Of a stretch of DNA of 38,654 bases, positions 15,067-23,318 are shown in pieces. The position numbers and the translations under genes were made by a program. The stretch is from Chloroflexota bacterium. Lineage in GTDB: Bacteria > Chloroflexota > Limnocylindria > Limnocylindrales > CSP1-4. The DNA is taken from NCBI GenBank assembly GCA_017881905.1, contig JADGQI010000111.1, positions 1-38,654 of the forward strand, given 5' to 3'. How positions within the stretch are numbered: the stretch's first letter is position 1; the number at the start of each line of letters is the position of its first letter. The notes beneath the pieces were generated by a model that was not told where the DNA came from, searched no databases, and saw nothing but the letters and a program-made list of their open reading frames with translations.

Positions 15067-15096
15067 TTGCCCGGAGCGGCGGGCCGCTGGTATCAT
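15067..15096 (+). promoter_or_regulatory. tRNA-Glu promoter
   Basis: TTGCCC (15067-15072), an 18-base spacer and TATCAT (15091-15096) give a good housekeeping-type promoter about 43 bases before the mature tRNA 5' end. Confidence 0.6.
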
Positions 15097-15138
15097 CCCC
15101 GCCGGTCCCGGCGCTCCTCGCCGGACGTCGATCGCCCT

Positions 15139-15215
15139 GCCGCATTCGTCTAGAGGCCCAGGACACCGCCCTCTCAAGGCGGAGATCACCGGTTCGAATC
15201 CGGTATGCGGTACCA
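15139..15215 (+). tRNA. tRNA-Glu (anticodon CTC), CCA encoded
   Basis: Cloverleaf by eye: acceptor GCCGCAT pairs with ATGCGGT (first pair a G-U wobble), D arm GTC...GAC, anticodon stem CCGCC/GGCGG with loop CTCTCAA (anticodon CTC), and T arm ACCGG-TTCGAAT-CCGGT. The CCA end (15213-15215) is encoded. It reads GAG codons, which are very frequent in this genome. Confidence 0.95.
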
Positions 15216-15265
15216 CCGGCCCAACCCCGTCGACCCGTCCCCGTCGACCCCGTCCGCGAGGTCCC

Positions 15266-16354
15266 ATGCGTCCGTCGCCCGAACGTCGGCTGGTGATCCT
15301 GACCGAGGGTCAGTTCCAGGTCCACGACGCGAAGACGGCGCTCGGCGTGATGCGCTACGGGCGCGACCGGGTCGTCTGCCTGCTCGACTCGGGGATGGTC
15401 GGTCGCCGGGTTGCCGACCTCGTCGGCGACGACCCGCGCTTCGACGTACCGGCCGTCGCCACCCTCGAGGCGGCCCTCGCGCTGGGCGTCGATGCCCTGC
15501 TCATCGGGATCGCGCCGACGGGGGGCAAGCTTCCGCCGGACTGGCGCGGGATCATCCTGGCCGCGCTCGGCGCCGGCCTCGACGTGCTGAGCGGCCTGCA
15601 CACGTTCATCGCCGACGATCCGGAGTTCGCAGCCGCCGCCTCCTCCTCCGGCGCCACGATCGTCGACTACCGACGGCCGCCGGACCGGATGGAGACCTCG
15701 ATCGGCCGCGTCCATGGAGCTGGCAAGCATGTGATCCTGACCGTCGGGACGGATTGCGCGATCGGCAAGATGTCGGTCGCGCTCGAGCTCCGGCAGGCGG
15801 CGCTCGACGAGGGCCTGCGCGGCGTGTTCGTCCCGACCGGCCAGACCGGGATGATGATCGAGGGCTGGGGCGTGGCGGTCGACCGCCTGGTCGCGGACTT
15901 CGTCCAGGGGACCTGCGAGTGGCTGATCGAGGAGGCCGAGATGCTCGGGGACTGGATCCTCGTCGAGGGCCAGGGGTCGCTCGACCATCCGGCCTACTCG
16001 AGCGTGACGCTGGGGCTCATCCACGGGACCACACCCGAGGCGATGGTCATGGTCCACAAGCCGGGCCTCGACGAGCACGAATTCACCCACCTCCCCGATC
16101 GCTCGTTCCCGATCCACCCGCTGCCGGAGTTCATCCGGCTCCACGAGCAGGTCGCCGGGTTGGTCGCGCCGTCACGGGTGGTGGCGGTGGCATTGAACAC
16201 TTCGCTGTACCCGGACGAGGCCGCCGCCCGGCGGGTCATCGCCGAGACGGCCGAGCTGACCGGCCTCCCGACCGACGATCCGTTCCGGTTCGGCGGGGCG
16301 CGTCTGTTCGGTGCGATCAGGGCGGCACTCGAGCCGCCGAGCGTCAGACGATGA
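15266..16354 (+). CDS. dgcN: DUF1611 protein, D-glutamate N-acetyltransferase (DgcN-like)
   Basis: 362 aa, DUF1611 family (PF07755): a Rossmann-like N-terminal half ('LVILTEGQF', 'RVVCLLDSGMVGR') and a P-loop half with 'VGTDCAIGKMSVAL' (about 160-172) and 'ILVEGQGSLDHPAYS'. Members characterised in marine bacteria (DgcN) acetylate D-glutamate with acetyl-CoA, handing N-acetyl-D-glutamate to the partner racemase DgcA. The next gene overlaps by 4 nt (ATGA) and encodes exactly such an enolase-superfamily partner, so the pair assignment is well supported. GAGG precedes ATG 15266. The frame is open further upstream but runs through the tRNA and is rejected. Confidence 0.85.
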   Translation: MRPSPERRLVILTEGQFQVHDAKTALGVMRYGRDRVVCLLDSGMVGRRVADLVGDDPRFDVPAVATLEAALALGVDALLIGIAPTGGKLPPDWRGIILAALGAGLDVLSGLHTFIADDPEFAAAASSSGATIVDYRRPPDRMETSIGRVHGAGKHVILTVGTDCAIGKMSVALELRQAALDEGLRGVFVPTGQTGMMIEGWGVAVDRLVADFVQGTCEWLIEEAEMLGDWILVEGQGSLDHPAYSSVTLGLIHGTTPEAMVMVHKPGLDEHEFTHLPDRSFPIHPLPEFIRLHEQVAGLVAPSRVVAVALNTSLYPDEAAARRVIAETAELTGLPTDDPFRFGGARLFGAIRAALEPPSVRR

Positions 16355-17430
16355 GCCTGACCGTCGCTCACGAGGTGCACCGGATCCCGTTCCGCGACCC
16401 GTTCCGGATCGCCCGGGCCGACGAGTCCAACGACACCGGCGTCGCCACGACGGTCATCGTCGAACTACGGTCGGATCGGTACCCCGACCTGGTCGGCTAC
16501 GGCGAGGGGTTCCCCGACGCCTACTACGGCGAGACCGAGGACACCGTCGCGGCGATCCTGCCCTGGCTGCTGGCGCTGATCCCGCTCCTCGACGAGGACC
16601 TCGAGGAGCGTGGGTCGGTCGAGGTCGTCCTGGGCGTCCTGGCTGGGGCCGCGGCGACCTTCGACGCGAGCCTCGGGCACAACGGTGCAGCCAAGTGTGC
16701 GCTGGACATCGCCCTGCACGACCTGGCCGGGAAGATCCTGGGGATCCCGCTAACCTCCCTGCTCGGGCTATCGACGGTCATCCCGCCGACCGACTTCACG
16801 ATCGGGATCGACGAGCCGGCGGTCGTCGGCCGGCGCGCCGCCCGGGCGGCCCACTTCCCGGCGCTCAAGATCAAGCTCGGCGGACCGTCCGACCTCGAAA
16901 CGCTGGCGGCCGTCCGAGCGGTCTACGACGGGCCGATCCGGGTCGACGCGAACACGGGCTGGACCCTGGAGGGCGGCAAGCGTCTGCTGCCGGAGCTCAT
17001 CAGGTTCGGGGTGGAGCTGATCGAGCAGCCGTTCCCGGCCCACCGGCTCGACGACCTCGCGGCGCTCCAGGCCGAGTCTTCGCTGCCGATCGTCGCCGAC
17101 GAGAGCGCCGTCACGATCCGCGACCTGGATCGCCTCGTCGGGGTCGTCGCCGGGGTCAACGTCAAGCTGGCGAAATGCGGCGGGGTGGGTCCCGCGGCGC
17201 GGATGCTCGCCCGGGCGCGCGAGCTCGGTTTCCAGACGTTCCTCGGCTGCATGGAGGAGACGTCGGTCGGGATCGCCGCCTCGGCGGCCGTCGCGTCGCT
17301 GGCCGACTGGGTGGATCTCGACGGGAGCCTCCTCCTCTCCGAGGACCCATTCGGGGGCCTCGAGCTCGGTGACGACTGCCGCTGGCGGCTCACCGATCGG
17401 CCCGGGCTCGGGGTCGACCGGCGCGTCTGA
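16351..17430 (+). CDS. dgcA: enolase-superfamily epimerase, N-acetyl-D-glutamate racemase / dipeptide epimerase (DgcA-like)
   Basis: 359 aa, muconate-lactonising subgroup of the enolase superfamily. The catalytic set is present: K173-x-K175 (LKIKLGG), metal ligands D199 (VDANTGW), E225 (IEQPF) and D250 (ADES), and K272/K275 in KLAKCGG on the opposite face. This is the dipeptide-epimerase / DgcA architecture. Together with the overlapping DUF1611 gene it would convert D-Glu via N-acetyl-D-Glu to N-acetyl-L-Glu. An L-Ala-D/L-Glu epimerase working on murein peptides is the alternative, and also fits a D-glutamate salvage role. No deacylase gene is adjacent. Confidence 0.85.
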   Translation: MSLTVAHEVHRIPFRDPFRIARADESNDTGVATTVIVELRSDRYPDLVGYGEGFPDAYYGETEDTVAAILPWLLALIPLLDEDLEERGSVEVVLGVLAGAAATFDASLGHNGAAKCALDIALHDLAGKILGIPLTSLLGLSTVIPPTDFTIGIDEPAVVGRRAARAAHFPALKIKLGGPSDLETLAAVRAVYDGPIRVDANTGWTLEGGKRLLPELIRFGVELIEQPFPAHRLDDLAALQAESSLPIVADESAVTIRDLDRLVGVVAGVNVKLAKCGGVGPAARMLARARELGFQTFLGCMEETSVGIAASAAVASLADWVDLDGSLLLSEDPFGGLELGDDCRWRLTDRPGLGVDRRV

Positions 17431-17660
17431 GAGCGCTTCCGAACGCCTGTCCGCCGAACGTCCGTTCGTGTGGATAAGTTGGTGGACGAGAAGGTGGAGA
17501 AACCCTCTACCGCCGTTCAGGCGCGACTCGTACGATAGGCGGTGAACGGCGTCGGACCCTCGGGGAGGAGGGTCGCCGGGACCCCGTAGCCTGCGGTCGG
17601 ACCGCCCGCTTCCGCGGTCGAGCGCGCCCTGCACGAGTGGAGAGGAGGGAGATGTAGCGC

Positions 17661-18173
17661 ATGGATCCCAGTAGACCTGTCGAGGCGCCGAGCCTATCGC
17701 CGGACGCGGTCGAGTTCGTCCGCTTCTGCTATCGGCGGCGCCGGGTCGGCTGGCCGGAGCTGTATGACGAGATGTGCGCGGTCGCTGGACGCGGGCTGTA
17801 CCGCGGGTGGCACTTCGCCGAGCTCGAGGAGCACGGTATCGGGTTCAGCCTCCATCAGACGCTGGACCTGGCACGCATCGCCGGTCAGGTCGCCCTCGAG
17901 GAGGGGGATCGTCGCGGGCGGACGCGGGTCAAGACCCCGGTCCGATCCGTCGCCGACCGAACGGACATCGCGATCCCGATCATCAGCGCCGAGCCGGTCG
18001 CCGTCCCGATCGAGGTCGATCGCGAACCCATGATCGACGTCCTGATCCGGGTCCCCGCGGCCGACCAGCCCACCGATCCGCCGGGCATCGTCGACGTGAC
18101 GACCCGCGAGTCCTCGCCTTCGCGTCCCGCACTGTCGCCGTCGCTCATCCGGAGCGCTGCCGGCGCCGGCTGA
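17661..18173 (+). CDS. unknown protein
   Basis: 170 aa that I do not recognise. The N-terminal half (about 14-75) looks folded and helical, with clustered aromatics: 'FVRFCYRRRRVGWPELYDEM', 'GLYRGWHFAELEEHGIGFSLHQTLDLARIAGQVALEEG'. The second half is Pro/Ser/Asp-rich with short beta-like stretches and is probably disordered. A long leader precedes it, holding a TACGAT box (17531-17536), a GACCCTC/GAGGGTC hairpin (17555-17574) and a GGAGGGAG ribosome site. The 230 bases between dgcA and this gene otherwise show nothing. It ends before a terminator-like hairpin. Confidence 0.6.
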   Translation: MDPSRPVEAPSLSPDAVEFVRFCYRRRRVGWPELYDEMCAVAGRGLYRGWHFAELEEHGIGFSLHQTLDLARIAGQVALEEGDRRGRTRVKTPVRSVADRTDIAIPIISAEPVAVPIEVDREPMIDVLIRVPAADQPTDPPGIVDVTTRESSPSRPALSPSLIRSAAGAG

Positions 18174-18215
18174 ACCCAGTCGCCGAGGATCGGCGACGAA
18201 CCGGACTCATCCACG

Positions 18216-18241
18216 GACCCCCGACCGCCAGGCCGGGGGTC
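18216..18241. terminator. intergenic hairpin between convergent genes
   Basis: GACCCCCG (18216-18223) pairs with CGGGGGTC (18234-18241), with two further inner CC/GG pairs. It sits between the stops of two convergent genes and is followed on the plus strand by CTCGTTCGTCC, a weak pyrimidine tail. Confidence 0.6.
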
Positions 18242-18256
18242 TCGTTCGTCCGGTCG

Positions 18257-18484
18257 CTAGGCGCGGATCCTGCGCCGGGCCATCTCGCCCTCGATCTGGC
18301 GCTCCGCCTCGACGTAGCGGTCGATCTGGTCGCGGAGCTGGTTCGCCTCGGGCGCGTACAGATGGACCTGCTGCTGGAGGATGTAGCTCAGCCGTCGACT
18401 GGTCATCCGCACGTGGTCGAGGTTCTTCATCAGGACCAGCGGATCCATGGCCGCCAGGTCGGCCGGGTCGTACATCTGCTGCAT
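18257..18484 (-). CDS. small coiled-coil protein of unknown function
   Basis: 75 aa, almost entirely helical, rich in Gln, Arg and Leu ('MTSRRLSYILQQQVHLY', 'LRDQIDRYVEAERQIEGEMARRRI'), with no membrane segment. Start chosen at ATG 18484 because a TAGAAT box (18492-18497) lies 7 nt upstream, a leaderless arrangement; a longer version from 18553 would run into the neighbouring methyltransferase gene and reads as a shadow. It lies 10 bases downstream of that gene on the same strand but appears to have its own promoter inside the methyltransferase 3' end. Confidence 0.6.
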   Translation of the reverse strand: MQQMYDPADLAAMDPLVLMKNLDHVRMTSRRLSYILQQQVHLYAPEANQLRDQIDRYVEAERQIEGEMARRRIRA

Positions 18485-18494
18485 GGCGGCAATT

Positions 18495-20042
18495 CTAGAC
18501 GGCGCGCAGGCGGCGGGGCGGCCACTCCCAGTCGACCGGCAGGGGAGCGCCATTGACGGCGCGGCGCCGTCCCGCCTCCGTGGCGCCGAGGATGAGGATG
18601 CGGTCCAGCTTGGTCGCGCGGCCGGCCTCGTCGCCCCACAGCTTGGTCATCTTCCGCCCGGCGTGGACGTCGTCGAGGGCGATGCCGGCCAGCTTGTAGC
18701 CGGCGGGCTCGGCCGCCGCTTCCCAGACGGCGCCGGCGAGGCCGATGCCGTGACTGATCTTGCGCCCGCGGTCGGCCTCGACGTCGCCGATCACCAGGGC
18801 GAGCACAGCGTCGTCGGACAGGACCTCGCGCAGCCCGTCGAGGACGTCGCCGAGGAATCGGAGGTAGGCGGTCTTGTGGTGAGCGTCGTCGAGCGCGGCG
18901 TCGATGGCGTTCGCGTCGAACCCGAGAAACCACGTCCGCAGCCAGTTGTAGTAGCCGTATTTGACCACCCGGAGGTACGGCGGCGAGGTGACGACCAGCC
19001 GGGCGCGATCGGGCAGGCCCCGGGCCCGGAGCGCGGTCCGCGTCCGGTCGCCCGCATCGCGCGCGTCACCGAGCAGCGCGATGCCCCGGACCGGCGGGAG
19101 CGGCTCTCGGTAGAGCCGCCCGAGCTTGGCGTCGAGACAGCCGAAGACGTCCCGCTCGGGCGACGTGAAGCCGGTCCGCGCGACGAAGTCACGAACGTAG
19201 CGGGGAGCCATGCTGAAGGTGTTCGGCATGACCTCGGACAGATACGTCGCGCTCTTGCCGTGGAGGATGCCGGTGATCGCCGCCGCGAGGAACCGGTCGA
19301 CGTGGTCGTCGAGATGGAGCGACGAGCGGACGAACAGCAGCTGCGCGAAGGTCCGCGGAGCGAAGCACAGGGCGACCTCGAGCGGGACGGGCTCGGCGTC
19401 GGCTCCGGGCGCGCCGGGCCGCAGCTCGCTGCCCGCCGCCGGCACCCGCACACCGTCCGTCCCGGGCGAGCCGAGGACGCGGAGGGCGAGCGTCAGCCAG
19501 GCCTCGGCCTCGCCCGCCCAGCGCACCCGGAGCGCGGTCAGACGGGTCCGGGCTTCAGCCTCGGACGCGGGCTCGACCTTGGCTGCCGTCAGCAGGTGGG
19601 CGAACGGGTTGAGGTCGTTGCCGACCCCGATCCGGCCCTCGGCGCACGCCTGCAGCGGGGTCGTGCCGCGACCGCTGAACGGGTCGAGGACGACATCGCC
19701 GGGTCGCGAGTAGCGCGCGATGAAGGCGTGGGTGAGGGCGGCCGGGAAGCTCGCGAGGTACGAGCACATCGGGTGGAACCGATGACCCCACAGTCGCTGC
19801 TGATCCTTCCATTCCGGGGCGATCTCGAGCGCGGGAAGCCCGGCCGGTACGAGCTCCGGCAGCCCCAGGGCGAGCTGTGCCGGTTCGCGCTCCGGCGCCA
19901 CCGCGGCCGACCCATCCGGGCGTGGCTCGGCGGCAGCTACGGCGTGCCCGGCGACGTCCGGCGATCCGGTCGTGGCGGACACGTCGGCCGTACCCGGCGC
20001 AGGCGGTCGAGCGGCGGCGGGGCTGGTTGAACGAGCGGGCAA
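18495..20042 (-). CDS. orphan SAM-dependent DNA methyltransferase (N4-C / N6-A type)
   Basis: About 515 aa. The SAM motif 'VVLDPFSGRGTTPLQA' (DPFSGRGT at 120-127) comes before the catalytic 'VVTSPPYLRVVKYGYYNWLRTWFLG' (TSPPY at 352-356). This is the reverse of the usual order in beta-class enzymes, with about 225 residues between the two motifs. The first 60 residues are low-complexity Ala/Pro. No restriction endonuclease or specificity gene is adjacent, so it is probably an orphan. The start is uncertain: TTG 20042 follows a GGAAGGA about 15 bases upstream and a TATGCT box (20100-20105); the conserved part begins near residue 68. Confidence 0.85.
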   Translation of the reverse strand: MPARSTSPAAARPPAPGTADVSATTGSPDVAGHAVAAAEPRPDGSAAVAPEREPAQLALGLPELVPAGLPALEIAPEWKDQQRLWGHRFHPMCSYLASFPAALTHAFIARYSRPGDVVLDPFSGRGTTPLQACAEGRIGVGNDLNPFAHLLTAAKVEPASEAEARTRLTALRVRWAGEAEAWLTLALRVLGSPGTDGVRVPAAGSELRPGAPGADAEPVPLEVALCFAPRTFAQLLFVRSSLHLDDHVDRFLAAAITGILHGKSATYLSEVMPNTFSMAPRYVRDFVARTGFTSPERDVFGCLDAKLGRLYREPLPPVRGIALLGDARDAGDRTRTALRARGLPDRARLVVTSPPYLRVVKYGYYNWLRTWFLGFDANAIDAALDDAHHKTAYLRFLGDVLDGLREVLSDDAVLALVIGDVEADRGRKISHGIGLAGAVWEAAAEPAGYKLAGIALDDVHAGRKMTKLWGDEAGRATKLDRILILGATEAGRRRAVNGAPLPVDWEWPPRRLRAV

Positions 20043-20411
20043 GGGCGGTCCCGGTCCTTCCGATCCGCGCCGCGATCCAGATCGGGCGACGGGTGGCGGA
20101 GCATAGCACGCGTGTTCGACGATTCAAGTGGTCCCATCGGCCCGAACAGGCGTACCCTAGGGGTGAGTCCGAGGCTGTGTGCGGAACCACGCGGCCGCGA
20201 TCGGTCCGGAAGGACGGCGTCCCTGCCGCTCTTCGGGACCCGTAGCGTCCCGCGAGGGCCCGTCCCCACCGTCCGGCATCGCCGGCGAAGAGGCCACCAG
20301 GACTCATCGGGCCGCTTCCGCGATGTCACGTCGTCGGGGGCGGCCCTCTCCGCGAGCCGGTCGGCGTCGCCTCCGTCGGACCCCGGATCCGACGGTAGAC
20401 TGGGTCGTCGC
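20043..20411. other. 369-base intergenic stretch before tRNA-Arg
   Basis: It holds the TATGCT -10 box (20100-20105) of the methyltransferase gene on the minus strand and the TAGACT box (20396-20401) that should drive tRNA-Arg. I see no coding pattern with this genome's third-position bias and no RNA family I recognise. A GGTCCGGAAGGA string near 20202 recalls SRP RNA but lacks the rest of that domain. Confidence 0.4.
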
Positions 20412-20487
20412 GTCCCCGTAGCTCAGCGGACAGAGCAACCGCCTTCTAAGCGGTAGGTCGAAGGTTCGAACCCTTCCGGGGACGCCA
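20412..20487 (+). tRNA. tRNA-Arg (anticodon TCT), CCA encoded
   Basis: Acceptor GTCCCCG pairs with CGGGGAC; D arm GCTC...GAGC; anticodon stem ACCGC/GCGGT with loop CTTCTAA (anticodon TCT, reading AGA); T arm GAAGG-TTCGAAC-CCTTC; discriminator G and encoded CCA (20485-20487). TAGACT lies 10 bases upstream. Confidence 0.95.
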
Positions 20488-20500
20488 CGTTCTGCCCGGG

Positions 20501-22114
20501 TCATCCCCCGCAGGTGCTCGGATCGAGCGGCTCGACTCGGTAGATCGGGCGGGTCGTGGACGCCGACGGGCCACCGGCGCTGACCGGGACCGTCCCGACG
20601 GGGGTGAGCGCGTAGTCCTGCCGGGTCGGGACGAGATCGCGCTCGGACAGCCGGAGGATGTAGACCGGCCGCTCGCAGATGAGCGACGCGATCCGCGCCT
20701 CGCGGGTCCCCCAACCGTCGTAGACGATGTTCGTGTCGTCGACCACCAGGACGTCCGGGCGACGACCCTCGACGAAGAGCGCGTGCCACAGCGGTGTCGA
20801 GGTGTCCCAGTAGGACAGGATCGCGGCGTCCTGGGGCAGGAGATCGAGGGTCGCGGCGACGTAGTCGTCGCCGCTCCGGTCGCCGCTCCGGTCGCCATCG
20901 GCCCAATTGAGCCCGGCCAGGATGACCGCCATCCCGAGCGCGACGAGCGCGACTCCCGTCCCAGCGACCCGGCGGCGCTCGACCGCGTCCGCTGCGCCGG
21001 CCGCGGCCCCGGTCCCGGAGGCACCGGTGTCCGTCGCCGGCACCTGCTCGCGATCGCCGAGGCGCGCCACGACTCGCGCTACCCACTCCAGCGCCGCCGC
21101 TGTCCCGATCCCAAGGACCAGCCACGGGACGAGGAGGTAGTGCTCGAGCCGCAGGTAGTTCGCCCAGACGTAGGCGCCGCTCACCAGGATCCCGGCGCAG
21201 GCCAGGCCGAAGGCCGTTCGGCGGACGACCAGCACCCCGATCCCGACCAGCCCGAGCAGCGGCAGGACGGCCGTCGCCCGGTCGATCGCGAGGTCGCGCA
21301 GGTCGCCGAGCGATGCGAGGAACACGCCTGGTCCCTTGCTGGACAGGAAGTCGAACTGGGTCCGGAACTGCTCGCCGCTGACCAGCCACCAGACGCCTTC
21401 CAGGGTCGTCGGATGGCTGTACGGCAGGACCGGTGATCGGCCGGCCGCGATCGGGATGTACGCATAGACCGACACGCCGATGAGGCCGGCGATCAGCGCC
21501 GGCAGCACGATCCACGGCCGGGCGAGCAGCTCGCGACGCCCGACCCAGACCACGTACAGGACGATGAACGGCCCGACGAACAGGGTGAGCAGGTGGTTCC
21601 CGACGGCCAGCCCGAGCAGCAGGCCGCCGAGGGCGAGGTCGACGGCGGACCGCCGCGCCTCCCACACCAGCGCTCGGTGGAGGAGGAGCGCGCACAGGAG
21701 CAGGTGGAGGGGGTTGACCTCCGCGACCGTCGCCGCGGCCCATACGGTACCGACGGCACCGGTCCCGAGCGCCGCGGCGATCGCCAGGGCGGGCCGGACG
21801 TCGAGACGGATGGCGATCGCCGTGAGGGTCGCGAGCGCGGCGGCCACGAGGACCGCGGACAGGAAGTTGGCCCGGTACGCGACCGACCCGAGCGGCACGA
21901 GCTCCGCCAGCCAGGCCAGCAGGATGTACGTCGGGTAGCCGGTCGGGTGGGCGACCCCGAGCACGTGCGGCACCGTCTGCATCTCGCCCCAGTCGCCGAA
22001 CGCCTGCCCCGGCAGCAGCGTGCGCGCATACACGACGAGCGCCACGGCGCCGGTGATCGCCGGGGCGAGTCGGGTCAGGCTCAGGGCGGCCGGCCGAGCG
22101 GTGGTGCTGGACAC
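20501..22114 (-). CDS. DUF2723 multi-pass membrane protein (predicted glycosyltransferase)
   Basis: 537 aa with about 11-12 membrane helices followed by a soluble C-terminal domain of some 150 residues. The N-terminal loop 'GDWGEMQTVPHVLGVAHPTGYPTYILLAW' (about 40-68) is the DUF2723 (PF11028) signature; the acidic D/E pair in the first outer loop is expected to be catalytic, as in GT-C glycosyltransferases and the protein-mannosylating TMEM260 group. The sugar and acceptor are unknown. Start is GTG 22114, 6 nt after a TACCAT box (22121-22126). It diverges from the LiaF-like gene with overlapping -10 boxes. Confidence 0.85.
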   Translation of the reverse strand: MSSTTARPAALSLTRLAPAITGAVALVVYARTLLPGQAFGDWGEMQTVPHVLGVAHPTGYPTYILLAWLAELVPLGSVAYRANFLSAVLVAAALATLTAIAIRLDVRPALAIAAALGTGAVGTVWAAATVAEVNPLHLLLCALLLHRALVWEARRSAVDLALGGLLLGLAVGNHLLTLFVGPFIVLYVVWVGRRELLARPWIVLPALIAGLIGVSVYAYIPIAAGRSPVLPYSHPTTLEGVWWLVSGEQFRTQFDFLSSKGPGVFLASLGDLRDLAIDRATAVLPLLGLVGIGVLVVRRTAFGLACAGILVSGAYVWANYLRLEHYLLVPWLVLGIGTAAALEWVARVVARLGDREQVPATDTGASGTGAAAGAADAVERRRVAGTGVALVALGMAVILAGLNWADGDRSGDRSGDDYVAATLDLLPQDAAILSYWDTSTPLWHALFVEGRRPDVLVVDDTNIVYDGWGTREARIASLICERPVYILRLSERDLVPTRQDYALTPVGTVPVSAGGPSASTTRPIYRVEPLDPSTCGG

Positions 22115-22120
22115 CGACGC

Positions 22121-22130
22121 ATGGTAGCCT
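22121..22130. promoter_or_regulatory. overlapping divergent -10 boxes
   Basis: ATGGTAGCCT contains TACCAT on the minus strand (22121-22126), 6 nt before GTG 22114, and TAGCCT on the plus strand (22125-22130), 7 nt before ATG 22138. The two boxes share two bases, so the divergent leaderless genes should compete for polymerase. Confidence 0.55.
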
Positions 22131-22137
22131 CGGAACC

Positions 22138-22641
22138 ATGAAGCGCCTCGCAGGCCTGCTCGGCGTGCTCGCCGTGACGGGACTGGCCGTTCCGCCGGCC
22201 CTGGCGTTCCTGGAGAAGTCGCGGCGCGACCGCGAAGGGGTCCTCCCGTTCGACGAGGACGCGAACGAGCTGGACTACGCGGTCATCTTCGGCGAGCTCA
22301 AGGCGCGCAGTCGCGCGGACGCCTTCCGCGGCGGTGAGCTCTTCGTCTGGTACGGCGGCGGGGTGCTCGACCTGCGGGGCGCGACGCTGGACCCGGCGGG
22401 TGCGACCCTAAGCGTCCGGGCGATCTTCGGCGGGGTCGAGATCCTCGTCCCGGAGTCGTGGCCGGTGGTGGTCCACGCGAGCTCCGCGCTCGGGGCGACG
22501 GACGACGCGACGGATCCGTCGACCGCCGATCCCTCGGGGCCGACGCTCGTCCTCGAGACCCGGTCGATCTTCGGCGGGATCACCGTCGACAGCCGGCCCG
22601 ACGAGCCCGAGCCGATCCTCGTCGGCGCTTCCCCGGACTGA
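22138..22641 (+). CDS. LiaF-like (cell-wall-active-antibiotic response type) secreted or anchored protein
   Basis: 167 aa. An N-terminal hydrophobic segment (about 5-25, ending PPALAF) may be a signal or anchor. The rest has two repeats of the LiaF/DUF2154-type beta pattern: 'YAVIFGELKARSRADAFRGGELFVWYGGGVLDLRGATLDP...LSVRAIFGGVEILVPE' and a final 'ETRSIFGGITVDSR'. This is the domain found at the C-terminus of LiaF/VraT-type envelope-stress proteins. It has no adjacent LiaRS two-component genes. Leaderless start at ATG 22138. Confidence 0.7.
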   Translation: MKRLAGLLGVLAVTGLAVPPALAFLEKSRRDREGVLPFDEDANELDYAVIFGELKARSRADAFRGGELFVWYGGGVLDLRGATLDPAGATLSVRAIFGGVEILVPESWPVVVHASSALGATDDATDPSTADPSGPTLVLETRSIFGGITVDSRPDEPEPILVGASPD

Positions 22642-22731
22642 CGATCGGCCGTTCCGCCCGGTGCGCGAACGCGCCGGGGGCATGGGACTCTGGTACGTGG
22701 CATCTCGTCACCGGATAGCCCGGACGGCGCC

Positions 22732-22760
22732 TTGACACCCCCAGGACCCCCGGCCACGAT
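22732..22760 (+). promoter_or_regulatory. candidate promoter of the pilin gene
   Basis: A perfect TTGACA (22732-22737), a 17-base spacer and CACGAT (22755-22760) lie about 120 bases upstream of the pilin ATG. The leader contains CCTCCC-GTT-GGGAGG (22835-22849), a tight hairpin, and a strong AAAGGAGGTG ribosome site. Confidence 0.5.
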
Positions 22761-22881
22761 GGCCTGACCGATGGGCTCCGCGCGGGTCGGTCGGTCGGGT
22801 CGTCAAACACCCGGGGGTCGCACCGCCCCCACAGCCTCCCGTTGGGAGGACGTCGGGCGGAAAGGAGGTGCATACAGCGTC

Positions 22882-23064
22882 ATGCACGCGGTCCGTGAAC
22901 GAGTCGTCCCAGGACGACTTCGTGGGCGGCTGTCGGAGCGGGGTCAGGGTCTCGTGGAATACGGACTTATTCTGGTTCTTATCGCGATCGTCGCTATCCT
23001 GTCCCTGATCTTCCTCGGTGGCACGCTTTCCTCGATGCTCAGCAACGTCGGCAAATCCGTCTAG
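22882..23064 (+). CDS. Flp/Tad-type pilin
   Basis: 60 aa. A short basic leader is followed by 'ERGQGLVEYGLILVLIAIVAILSLIFLGG': the G-Q-G-L-V-E-Y-G junction with Glu at position +5 of the hydrophobic helix is the class IVb (Flp) prepilin processing site, and the helix forms the filament core. The C-terminus is very short, typical of Flp pilins. AAAGGAGGTG lies about 12 bases upstream of ATG 22882, rather far but very strong, suggesting high expression. No tadA/tadB/rcpC genes are in the window, so the assembly machine must be elsewhere. Confidence 0.88.
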   Translation: MHAVRERVVPGRLRGRLSERGQGLVEYGLILVLIAIVAILSLIFLGGTLSSMLSNVGKSV

Positions 23065-23318
23065 GAGCGTCGCTCAGCGACGACCCGCAGAGACGCCCTC
23101 GCCAGGTCCTGTGGACCGATCGGCGGGGGCGTCCGCGATTCCACGACGTCTGTCACCGAGCCGGTGCGGTCTGGTACCCCCGGATGGGACCAACGTACGG
23201 CTAGGCGGTCGGGTGGCCTCACCCCTACGCTCCCCTCAGCAGTCGGCAAGAGTCCACCCGTCAACTCCGGACGGGCACGGAGCCGGCTGGAAGACGCACA
23301 GACGAGGCTGATCGACCA

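Noticed and set aside
14672-16144. 490-aa open frame on the minus strand crossing tRNA-Glu
   Set aside because: It crosses a tRNA and lies opposite two well-supported genes.
18447-20030. 527-aa open frame on the plus strand
   Set aside because: Antisense to the DNA methyltransferase, which has clear DPFSGRGT and TSPPY motifs.
20195-20240. SRP (4.5S) RNA-like string GGTCCGGAAGGA
   Set aside because: The following AGCAGC part and the flanking helix of the SRP domain are missing.
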